From: Bacillota bacterium
GTDB taxonomy: Bacteria > Bacillota > Clostridia > Christensenellales > Pumilibacteraceae
Direction of reading: 5' to 3'
Length of the DNA: 35,235 nt
NCBI GenBank assembly: GCA_009783515.1
Contig: WRDI01000007.1
Span: 1-35,235 of the forward strand
Made by a program: the position numbers and the translations under genes. Of the stretch, positions 22,760 through 29,578 are shown piece after piece. A model generated the notes under the pieces. It saw nothing but the letters and a program-made list of their open reading frames with translations. It ran no database searches and was not told where the DNA came from. The stretch's first letter is position 1. Each line of letters opens with the position of its first letter.

Positions 22760-23760
22760 GGCGCCCGCTTTTTTCTATCTTGAAACCTAAAGGCAAGCTT
22801 TGTCGGCTTGTATAAAAAGAAGGTCGCCAAAACTACCAAAATACACCGTAGCGTGTTGAACGGCACGGTTGCAAGCGTCAAAAAGTAGTTATAAAAATTC
22901 GCCTGCGTTACGTTTGGATAAAGACTGCGAACCATGCCTAAAACGGCCTGCCAGCTGTAAAGGGCGGCGAAAAACGGAATCAAAATATAGCGGTTCACCA
23001 CTACAGAAACGGCGACGCAACACACTGCGCCTACGATAAGCGCGATTAAAGCTCCCTTTTTTGTCCTGAGGCGCCTATAAATCAGAGACGAACTCAGCAT
23101 AAACGCCATTCCCAACATCAAGTCGCCTAATTCTCCCACACCGCCGGTACCGGTAAAAGGCATTTTTATAAGCGCCCTAATAACCAATACGACCGCCCCC
23201 GCCTGCGGTCCCATCATAAAGCCCGCCAAAAGCACCGGCACGTCCGAAATCTGAATATCTAAAAATTGGGGGAACATAAAAGGCAAAGGAAACTTGACAA
23301 ACAAATAAAGCACGACCGACAGCGCAGAAAAAATCGCGAGCTTGGTGACGGCATTTGTGGTGAAAAACGGGTCGTGTTTCTTCCTTGCGTATGTAATAAC
23401 CAAAAATAATGTGGTTATTAAAAATCCCATACTTAGGGCAAAATACATGGTGATCTTGATAGCGGCGGGCAACACGGTTTTATTGCTGGCGTTTGGCGCG
23501 CGCACCGCCGCGGTATAGGCTATCTCGTACAAAACCGGGCTGAAAACCGCGGTAAATATAAGCAAAAGCACCGTCAAGACGGACAGCCAGGTCAAAACCT
23601 TTTTGCGCCTGTCCGGGATATCGCACTTTGCAAAATACCGCTGTGCAATTAATTGGACAACCAGTAGGATTATAGCGGCGATAAGCGCGAGCGCGACGAT
23701 TAGTATCGCGAAAGCGGTTTTTGACACGGTCATAAGCTCTCTCATTTCGTGCAAATTCAT
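22750..23760 (-). CDS. ribU: RibU-type riboflavin ECF-transporter S component with extra N-terminal membrane domain
   Basis: 336 residues; ordinary RibU proteins have about 190-210. The C-terminal 200 residues are the S component: TKLAIFSALSVVLYLFVKFP, PQFLDIQISDVPVLLAGFMMGPQAG, then IKMPFTGTGGVGELGDL, the riboflavin-site region. It binds riboflavin outside the cell and hands it to the shared EcfA-EcfA'-EcfT module, which is not in the window. The first 130 or so residues add three hydrophobic helices (about 11-37, 47-75, 96-122) that I cannot assign. The FMN riboswitch directly upstream confirms the substrate class. The ATG at 23760 has AAAGGAG upstream. Confidence 0.9.
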   Translation of the reverse strand: MNLHEMRELMTVSKTAFAILIVALALIAAIILLVVQLIAQRYFAKCDIPDRRKKVLTWLSVLTVLLLIFTAVFSPVLYEIAYTAAVRAPNASNKTVLPAAIKITMYFALSMGFLITTLFLVITYARKKHDPFFTTNAVTKLAIFSALSVVLYLFVKFPLPFMFPQFLDIQISDVPVLLAGFMMGPQAGAVVLVIRALIKMPFTGTGGVGELGDLMLGMAFMLSSSLIYRRLRTKKGALIALIVGAVCCVAVSVVVNRYILIPFFAALYSWQAVLGMVRSLYPNVTQANFYNYFLTLATVPFNTLRCILVVLATFFLYKPTKLAFRFQDRKKRAPGQ

Positions 23761-23815
23761 AACAGACTAACTCCTTTTTTGCCATCCATATTAATTAGTA
23801 TGTAATGGCGATAAT

Positions 23816-23846
23816 AAAAAAATCCCCCGTTATGTTTAGGGGATAA
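23816..23846 (-). terminator. Expression-platform terminator of the FMN riboswitch
   Basis: Minus strand ATCCCC, TAAACATAAC-type loop, GGGGGATTTTTTT, between the aptamer and the ribU start. This is a transcription-termination platform: FMN bound, terminator forms, ribU off. Confidence 0.85.
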
Positions 23847-23890
23847 AAACAAAATCGACGTAAAAAACCAAAATTATATGAGTTTGTTTA

Positions 23891-24090
23891 CGCTTATTTC
23901 ATCCAGACTTCAAAACATGGCCTATCGCTCTATACGCGTAAAACCGTTTTTTACTGTCGGTACGGGAATTTCACCCGATCAAGCCGTCGTTTTGCCCGTC
24001 AATCAACAAATTTCGTCAACCAAACCGACAAACCGCCCTGCGTCGCGGACTTTAACCGCCGGTGGGGACTCGCACCCCGCCCCTAAGCTT
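23891..24090 (-). ncRNA. FMN riboswitch (RFN element) controlling ribU
   Basis: Read on the minus strand it has the RFN core: AGGGGCGGGGTGCGAGTCCCC, ACCGGCGGT, AGTCCGCG, then GATCGGGTGAAATTCCCGTACCGACAGT and finally AGTCTGGATGAAA. P1 closes through GCTTA (24085-24089) and TAAGC (23892-23896). The segment between CGACAGT and AGTCTGGATG holds about 45 extra nt (23911-23955), longer than the few bases usually found, and probably forms an added stem-loop. A perfect promoter lies immediately upstream and a terminator downstream. FMN should repress riboflavin uptake. Confidence 0.95.
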
Positions 24091-24094
24091 TATC

Positions 24095-24123
24095 ATTATA
24101 CCCGCTTTTTTTACGTTTGTCAA
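24095..24123 (-). promoter_or_regulatory. Promoter of the FMN riboswitch-ribU transcript
   Basis: Minus strand TTGACA (24118-24123), 17 bases, TATAAT (24095-24100): full consensus. Transcription should begin a few bases before the aptamer P1. Confidence 0.9.
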
Positions 24124-24238
24124 TCATTTATGGGCACAAAAAACATGTTTTATGTAATAGGGCGGAAACTCGCGGCAAATCCGCCCCGGCAAGGCGCAAG
24201 AAATGTTGACATACGGGTGCACAGGTGGTAAGAAAAAA

Positions 24239-24270
24239 CCAATTCTACAAAACGTAGAATTGGTTTTTTC
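24239..24270. terminator. Strong bidirectional intrinsic terminator
   Basis: AACCAATTCTAC, AAAA, CGTAGAATTGGTT flanked by A and T runs: about twelve perfect pairs. On the minus strand it ends the long operon that finishes with the PAP2 gene and insulates the ribU promoter. Confidence 0.9.
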
Positions 24271-24303
24271 TTAGAGATCGACTCCACAACCTTACACGTT
24301 TTT

Positions 24304-24546
24304 TCGCTTTTACTTCGACCTAAAAAACTATATAATTGAGAATCGCTTGCCGGCATTATCCAAACTGATAAAGCGGCTTTACGAGGACTTTGCCAACGAT
24401 ACCTTGAGCGTGGATAAATAACACGGCTTTCTTAGTTGATTGAGCGCATTGAAACAAGCGGCCTCCAAGAGGAAAGCGGCGGATACACCCAACGGATCAA
24501 TATAATTCATCGCTTTATATCCGAATCAGCCAAACCCACTGAATAA
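24304..24546 (+). pseudogene. Remnant of a large serine recombinase C-terminus (DUF4368-like)
   Basis: In frame from 24304 the translation gives RFYFDLKNYIIENR, then SKLIKRLYEDFANDTLSVDK, then a TAA and HGFLS. After a frame change at about 24437 it gives LIERIETSGLQEESGG, YTQRINIIHRFISESA and a stop at 24544. The phrases LIKRLYED-TLS-D and QRI-I-RFI resemble the end of the transposon-type serine recombinases with a DUF4368 tail (pattern: LYED-SGKLSDERF and IEKI-KRTQRIDI-YNFIG). The coiled-coil between the two pieces is deleted. It is a dead fragment, the only sign of a past mobile element here. 24547-24690 shows nothing recognisable. Confidence 0.6.
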
Positions 24547-24696
24547 ACGTATTAAATTCGTATATGACGGGTTATCCGTGTTCCTACGCCTACCTGCGGC
24601 GAGGTGTTTATTATCTATCTTCACTACATAATGAGCTGAAATCGTGAGACGAAAAAAAATCACGGGTTAAATTCAAACCCAAAAAGGATTTTAGTA

Positions 24697-25629
24697 TTAC
24701 ATACCCGTCAACCTAAACACTGCGGGGACGATAAAAGACGCCGTAATCCCCATCAAAAAATACCGCAGAAAGTCGGTTAACATCAGTATCCGCCCCTCGA
24801 CCTGCAAGGCGTCAAACAGCATCTTAAGGCCCTCTTTTATCAGCAAAACAGCGGCCGCTCCAGCCAAAACCTTAATTACCTGCTTATACCACGCGCCGCT
24901 TTTTACGTTGTACCGCGCGTACAGCTTTTCTAAAAAATACCCCAAACTCATCGCGCCGCTGGCGCCCAACAGCTTGATGATGTCCTCGGGATTTTTGTTT
25001 ACGCCTATCAGCACCGCCGCCAAAACCGCGGTCAGCGGCAGAACGACGACAAAAAGCCATTCCTCCCTGCCGCGCAAACACTTAAACAACACGGAAAATA
25101 ATAGCGCGGTAAAAACGCCCAATGCCGCGCCCGCCAACACGTCGGTAAGGTAGTGTTGCCCCAAATACATCCGAGAAAACATCACCAAAACCGCGACCGC
25201 CGCGCCGACCGCCGCAATCCGCACAAAAAGCTTTTTACTACTTTTTTCGCGCGCCAAAAGAGAAAACTGCGTCGCCATATTGGCGGCATTTTGGCTGTGG
25301 CCGCTGGGAAAGGAGTGCCCCTCCGTTCTTTCCAAAACGGCGGCGACAGGATTTGTCTCCACACTTTCTAACGAAGTTTCGACAACTTCAAAAGGGCGCG
25401 GCCGTGCTACGACTACCTTAAAAACCCCCGTCAGTAGCGACCCCACCAAAAAAACGTTGAAAAACTTGTACGCATAACGCTTGCTGAAACACCAATAAAT
25501 GATTACGGTGACGCCCAAAAAGATATATTCTGACCCGACAAACGAAATAATATAAAAAACCCAGTCCAAAAACGGCGACCTAAGCGCCGCCTGCAAAAGA
25601 ACAATAAAATCTAAATCCCACTGCGGCAT
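24697..25629 (-). CDS. PAP2-superfamily membrane phosphatase
   Basis: 310 residues with about eight hydrophobic helices. The complete type-2 phosphatidic acid phosphatase signature is present: K-x6-RP at 71-79 (KVVVARPRP), PSGH at 108-111, and SR-x5-H-x3-D at 152-163 (SRMYLGQHYLTD). Members dephosphorylate lipid phosphates such as undecaprenyl diphosphate, phosphatidic acid or sphingoid phosphates; which one is unknown. A C-terminal half with four further helices makes it longer than a minimal PAP2. I use the ATG at 25629, four bases after the rsfS stop, with GGTGGAG as ribosome site. A frame from 25707 only reads back through rsfS. Confidence 0.9.
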   Translation of the reverse strand: MPQWDLDFIVLLQAALRSPFLDWVFYIISFVGSEYIFLGVTVIIYWCFSKRYAYKFFNVFLVGSLLTGVFKVVVARPRPFEVVETSLESVETNPVAAVLERTEGHSFPSGHSQNAANMATQFSLLAREKSSKKLFVRIAAVGAAVAVLVMFSRMYLGQHYLTDVLAGAALGVFTALLFSVLFKCLRGREEWLFVVVLPLTAVLAAVLIGVNKNPEDIIKLLGASGAMSLGYFLEKLYARYNVKSGAWYKQVIKVLAGAAAVLLIKEGLKMLFDALQVEGRILMLTDFLRYFLMGITASFIVPAVFRLTGM

Positions 25630-25633
25630 ATTA

Positions 25634-26008
25634 TCACTCCACCGTCTCCACATTGTCCCCGTCCGTCCAAAGCCGTTCCAACTGATAGTAATTCCGCGTT
25701 TCCTCATAAAAAATGTGCAGAATCACGCTGCCGTAATCCACCGCCGCCCACTTCACATCAATATCGCGACCACAGGGTTCGATTCCCTTTTTGCTTAAAA
25801 CCTCGTCCACATAATCGGTCAATGCCCTTACCGCAAGTGACGATCTCACCGAGCAAATCACAAAATAATCGGCGATGGGCGTTTGCCTGCCGATGTCGAT
25901 TATCACTATTTTGTCCGCCTTTTTGTCGCTGAGATACCCCGCGATTTCCTTAGCAAGCGCGCGGCTGTCCTCATAGCTTTGCTTTAAGCTTACCTTTTTT
26001 ACGTTCAT
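25634..26008 (-). CDS. rsfS: Ribosomal silencing factor RsfS
   Basis: 124 residues, DUF143/RsfS family. The conserved segments DIGRQTPIADYFVICS, GRDIDVKWAAVDYGSVILHIF and YYQLERLW are present. RsfS binds ribosomal protein uL14 on the large subunit and blocks joining of the subunits when nutrients are short. I start at the ATG at 26008 because AAAGGA lies correctly before it; longer frames (26176) translate an intergenic repeat. It follows nadD-yqeK, the order found in most Firmicutes. Confidence 0.93.
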   Translation of the reverse strand: MNVKKVSLKQSYEDSRALAKEIAGYLSDKKADKIVIIDIGRQTPIADYFVICSVRSSLAVRALTDYVDEVLSKKGIEPCGRDIDVKWAAVDYGSVILHIFYEETRNYYQLERLWTDGDNVETVE

Positions 26009-26079
26009 TTTTTCGTCCTTTGTCATCGTTTTTTCAATTTTTGCGCATGCCGCAAATTTGGAATACACAAACCCGTAGA

Positions 26080-26186
26080 GGCAATCAGTGGCCGCCCGCC
26101 CCACACCCGTATATGAGCATTGCAATGGTAAAACACAGTGCGCATTTACTATTACGGGTGACCAGTGGTCGCCCATACGGGTTTGC
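26080..26186. repeat. Palindromic GGTCGCCC-type repeats between nadD and rsfS
   Basis: GTGGCCGCCCGCCCCACACCCGTAT (26089-26113 region) and ACGGGTGACCAGTGGTCGCCCATACGGGT (26153-26181) are related palindromes. The second has GGGTGACC-AGT-GGTCGCCC. A similar GACGACCGATGGTCGCACC lies at 21301. They enclose AGCATTGCAATGGTAAAACACAGTGC. No gene is seen in this gap of 225 bp. Confidence 0.6.
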
Positions 26187-26233
26187 TGTCACCTAATATT
26201 CGCACAACAACACGCCAAATTCCTATTCCCTGC

Positions 26234-27364
26234 CTACTTATTATAAGCCAAACCGTGGTAAAAAGAAAGCGCGTGAAATGTAATTTCGAAAATTTCTTTA
26301 TTTGCGCCGCGCAAATACCTTATTACATTAGCGAGCATTTTCGCCATAGCCCCGTCAAGGTCGGTTTTTGCGAGCCTTGCAATCACCTCTGCTTCCTCAA
26401 ACGCCCGCCCCTCCTCTATATAGTCGGCAACGGCAACGATTTTTTCCAAACGGCCCATATCGGGTCGCCCCGTAGTATGGTAATAAATCGCGTCCAAAAC
26501 GTCGCTATCTGTGATTCCAAAATACTGTCGCGCAATTTCGCGTCCGATAATCGCGTGACGGCAGTCAATCGGCACCCCTTGTGTGTCAGGCGGCGTCACG
26601 TTTGCGCTTTTTAGCGTTTCATCGTTTGCATATTTGCCTATATCGTGTAATATCAGCGCGATAATCGTCTTGTCCACATCCTCGCCGTGAATTTTGGTCA
26701 AAGTTATCCCTGCCTTAACCGCGCCGTAGGTGTGGTCTATCCGCTCCTTTCTCATCTTGAAAACGGCAAAACCGTCAGTAAAACACTTGTATTGGTCGTA
26801 CAATCCGTTTTTGTCAATATAATCGTAAACGCCTTCCGTCACAATGTCCTTTTCGCGGTTAAAGGCGCGGGCAGCTTTAAAAAACGCGGAGGAATAGTCG
26901 GGGACGATAATTGGGGCGATCTTTACATTAAACCCGACGGGAGCGGCGGAAATATCGTATCCTTGCCGCGGAATAACGTAAAATGTTACGTTTTGTTTAA
27001 GGTACTCCGCATCCTTCCATAAACGCAAAGCGGGCAAGCTTTCGCTACCAATCGCAAAACAAAGATTTGCGCCGCCACTCTCTTGTTCATTATAATATCT
27101 TATCGTGTCCGCGCTATAGCTCACCCCTTGTTTGCTTAATTCAAAAGTGGAAATCTCCGCGCTTAGCCCGTTCTCTTGTATTAAAATCCGCAGCATATTC
27201 AATCGGTCGGCACTTGATGCGTACTCTTTCCCCTGCTTAAATGGCGAAACAAACGCGGGCATCACCAAAACGCGGTCAAAAACGCCTTGTAAATGCCTTA
27301 TTATCTCCAAATGCCCCTTGTGCGGCGGGTCAAAGCTGCCACCGAATATGACTGTATTTTTCAT
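26234..27364 (-). CDS. nadD: NadD-YqeK fusion: nicotinate-nucleotide adenylyltransferase plus HD-domain hydrolase
   Basis: 376 residues. The N-terminal 190 are NadD: GGSFDPPHKGH (8-18) is the nucleotidyltransferase HxGH-type motif, and YSADTIRY is at 83-90. NadD adenylates nicotinate mononucleotide in NAD synthesis. The C-terminal 180 are an HD phosphohydrolase of the YqeK type (His 211, HD 240-241, His 270, His 296, Asp 314), known elsewhere as a symmetrical Ap4A hydrolase. In most Firmicutes nadD and yqeK are separate adjacent genes; here they are one frame. The second NadD motif, normally SSTxIR, reads SSAFFK (158-163), so Thr and Arg are changed. The start at 27364 has AAGGT upstream. rsfS follows. 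Confidence 0.93.
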   Translation of the reverse strand: MKNTVIFGGSFDPPHKGHLEIIRHLQGVFDRVLVMPAFVSPFKQGKEYASSADRLNMLRILIQENGLSAEISTFELSKQGVSYSADTIRYYNEQESGGANLCFAIGSESLPALRLWKDAEYLKQNVTFYVIPRQGYDISAAPVGFNVKIAPIIVPDYSSAFFKAARAFNREKDIVTEGVYDYIDKNGLYDQYKCFTDGFAVFKMRKERIDHTYGAVKAGITLTKIHGEDVDKTIIALILHDIGKYANDETLKSANVTPPDTQGVPIDCRHAIIGREIARQYFGITDSDVLDAIYYHTTGRPDMGRLEKIVAVADYIEEGRAFEEAEVIARLAKTDLDGAMAKMLANVIRYLRGANKEIFEITFHALSFYHGLAYNK

Positions 27365-27381
27365 CTGTTTACCTTGTTTTT

Positions 27382-27497
27382 AATGCGCAATGCTCAATGC
27401 TCAATTAATGTCATATTTTTTTGAACGTACAATGGCTATTGTTCAAGGCACATTACTTAAAATTATCCTTCATTGAGCATTAAGCATTGAGCATTCT
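27382..27497 (+). repeat. ATTGAGC heptamer palindrome, copy 3 (between obgE and nadD)
   Basis: The left arm is AATGCGC, AATGCTC, AATGCTC (27382-27402). The right arm is CATTGAG, CATTAAG, CATTGAG, CATTCTT (27471-27498). The inner hairpin is TTGAAC (27421-27426) with GTTCAA (27441-27446). The middle GTACAATGGCTATTGTTCAA then CACATTACTTAAAATTATC is shared with the other copies. It fills the whole space between the obgE stop and the nadD ribosome site. Confidence 0.92.
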
Positions 27498-27501
27498 TAT
27501 C

Positions 27502-28767
27502 CTACGGGTCAAATTCAAACTCCATGTCCAAAATCCGCACGGCGTCCCCCGCCGTTAAACCCGCTCTTACAAGCGCCTTGATTATCCCGCGCTCCTTTAG
27601 CCTTTTTTGAAAGTAATTAAAGCTGTCGTAATCGTCTATGGCGACCCCTCGTGATAATTCGTCGATGAAGCCGCCCGTAACGACAAACGCGTCTCCGTTC
27701 CTTTCGATTCTGAAATCGTTTTTGTCGGTCGCCCCGTATACAAACGGCTCGAACTGTAACGGCGCGGCCGGAGGCAGGCTTTCAAGCACTGTCGCCGCCT
27801 CTTTAACCAATTCGTCAAGTCCAAGCCCGCTTGTCCCCGAGATGGTGAAAACCTTGCGTCCCTTGATGTGCTTTTTAAACTCTTTCACCGCTTCCGTCGC
27901 GCCCTCGCCCAAAACGTCAATCTTATTCAGCGCGATAATCTGCGGCAGTTTCGCCAAATCCTTGCTGTACAGTTTTAATTCCTTATTGATTGTTTGATAG
28001 TCCGAAAACGGCTCCCGCCCCTCAAAACCCGAAATATCCACGACGTGAATTAACAACCGCGTACGGTCGATATGCCGCAAAAACTCGTGCCCGAGCCCCG
28101 CACCGGACGCCGCGCCCTCGATAAGCCCCGGAATGTCCGCCGCCACAAAGCTCTTGTCAAAAAATCTGACCACGCCCAAATTGGGATATAAAGTGGTGAA
28201 ATGATAATCCGCAATCTTGGGCTTTGCCGAGGAAATCACCGATAACAGCGTGGATTTGCCGACATTCGGATAGCCCACCAGTCCCACGTCCGCAATCATT
28301 TTTAGTTCCAAAACCACACTTTTTTGGCTCGTTACCTCGCCGCTTTGCGAAAAATGAGGAGCCTGCCGCCGCGATGTCTTGAATCTCGCGTTGCCTTTTC
28401 CGCCCGCCCCGCCTATCAGAACCGTGACCTCCTGCCCTTCGAAAAAAAGGTCGGCGATAATCTGCCCCGTTTCCTCGTCCTTGACAAGCGTCCCCGCCGG
28501 CACTTTTATCGTCAGGTCGTTCCCGCGTTTCCCGTGACAATGCTTGGGCGAACCCTTTTCACCGTCGCCCGCCCTGAATTTTTGCAAATAGTTAAAGTCG
28601 GACAAAGTGTTTTTGCTCTTATCCGCTTTGATAATCAGGTCTCCGCCCGCCCCTCCGTCGCCGCCGTCGGGTCCGCCGTCGGGAACGTATTTTTCGGTGT
28701 AGAACGAGGTGCAACCGTTCCCGCCATCGCCCGCCTTTATTAAGATTTTGATTTTGTCTATAAACAT
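27502..28767 (-). CDS. obgE: GTPase ObgE/CgtA
   Basis: 421 residues with all three Obg parts: the glycine-rich Obg domain (1-158, GGDGGAGGD near 35), the GTPase domain with GYPNVGKS (165-172), DIPG (211-214), NKID (281-284) and SGTSGLGL (310-317), and the C-terminal OCT domain (about 343-421). It acts in large-subunit assembly and the stringent response. The ATG at 28767 has no Shine-Dalgarno sequence: the bases upstream are the arm of a heptamer palindrome (GCGCATTAAAAACGA). Translation may be coupled to nth or rely on structure. It lies between nth and nadD-yqeK. Confidence 0.97.
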   Translation of the reverse strand: MFIDKIKILIKAGDGGNGCTSFYTEKYVPDGGPDGGDGGAGGDLIIKADKSKNTLSDFNYLQKFRAGDGEKGSPKHCHGKRGNDLTIKVPAGTLVKDEETGQIIADLFFEGQEVTVLIGGAGGKGNARFKTSRRQAPHFSQSGEVTSQKSVVLELKMIADVGLVGYPNVGKSTLLSVISSAKPKIADYHFTTLYPNLGVVRFFDKSFVAADIPGLIEGAASGAGLGHEFLRHIDRTRLLIHVVDISGFEGREPFSDYQTINKELKLYSKDLAKLPQIIALNKIDVLGEGATEAVKEFKKHIKGRKVFTISGTSGLGLDELVKEAATVLESLPPAAPLQFEPFVYGATDKNDFRIERNGDAFVVTGGFIDELSRGVAIDDYDSFNYFQKRLKERGIIKALVRAGLTAGDAVRILDMEFEFDP

Positions 28768-28775
28768 TCGTTTTT

Positions 28776-28906
28776 AATGCGCAATGCGCAATGTTCAATG
28801 CTCAATTATTGTTGCGTTTTTTTGAGCGCACAATGTTTAACGCTCAAAGCAAATTACTTATATTTATCCTTCATTGAGCATTGCGCATTGTGCATTGAGC
28901 ATTCTT
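28776..28906 (+). repeat. ATTGAGC heptamer palindrome, copy 4 (between nth and obgE)
   Basis: The left arm is AATGCGC, AATGCGC, AATGTTC, AATGCTC (28776-28803). The right arm is CATTGAG, CATTGCG, CATTGTG, CATTGAG, CATTCTT (28872-28906). The inner hairpin is TTGAGCG (28822-28828) with CGCTCAA (28841-28847): compared with copy 3, an A-T pair has become G-C on both sides. It starts nine bases before the obgE start codon. Confidence 0.92.
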
Positions 28907-28915
28907 CCCCTGCTA

Positions 28916-29578
28916 TTATTCCCTTTTCCACCAGCAATACTCTCTCACCGCACACCCGCCGCACTGCGGTTTTTGCGATTTACAACAATACCTGCCGTGG
29001 AAGATAAGCGCGTGATGGACTTTGTTTGCCGCGTAGCCCGCGAAAAGCCGCGTCAAATCTTTTTCCACCGCATCGGGAGTCTTGCCTTGTGAAAAGCCGA
29101 GCCGTTTGCTGACGCGAAAAACGTGGGTGTCAACCGCGATTGCGTCCTTGTCAAACGCCACGCTTAAAATTACGTTGGCGGTCTTTCGTCCCACTCCCGC
29201 AAGTGACGTCAGTTCCTCCAAGGTTGAGGGGATTTCGCCGCCAAATCGCTCGATTATATCCCGCGCCGTCGCCTTGATATTTTTCGCCTTGTTTTTATAA
29301 AATCCACAGCTATAAATTAGTTTTTCAAGCGTATCGGTCGGCATAGCGTCAAAATCGGCGGGGGTAGAAGCAATCTTATACAGCGTTTCCGTGACGATAT
29401 TCACCCTTTTGTCCGTGCATTGCGCAGACAAAATCACCGACACCAAAAGCTGAAAAGGTGTCTCAAAGTCCAGTTCGCACCCCGCGCCCGGGTAAGCGGC
29501 GACAAGCGCGCTCATAATTTTGAACGCCCTGCCGCTATCCGTGATATCCCTGTCCTTTATTTTTTCGTCGTTACGCAT
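28916..29578 (-). CDS. nth: Endonuclease III (DNA glycosylase/AP lyase)
   Basis: 220 residues, normal for Nth. SAQCTD is at 51-56, the helix-hairpin-helix LAGVGRKTAN at 126-135 includes the catalytic Lys 132, and the catalytic Asp 150 is in VDTHVFR. The [4Fe-4S] ligands Cys 199, 206, 209, 215 show the exact C-x6-C-x2-C-x5-C spacing. It removes oxidised pyrimidines and nicks abasic sites. The ATG at 29578 lies inside the 3' end of the MFS gene (8-bp overlap) with CGGAG upstream, so the two are cotranscribed. Confidence 0.97.
   Translation of the reverse strand: MRNDEKIKDRDITDSGRAFKIMSALVAAYPGAGCELDFETPFQLLVSVILSAQCTDKRVNIVTETLYKIASTPADFDAMPTDTLEKLIYSCGFYKNKAKNIKATARDIIERFGGEIPSTLEELTSLAGVGRKTANVILSVAFDKDAIAVDTHVFRVSKRLGFSQGKTPDAVEKDLTRLFAGYAANKVHHALIFHGRYCCKSQKPQCGGCAVREYCWWKRE

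Noticed and set aside
20763..28906. CRISPR array suggested by repeated short units
   Set aside because: Units are 7 nt and degenerate, arranged as inverted arms, with no 25-40 nt repeats, no spacers and no cas genes.
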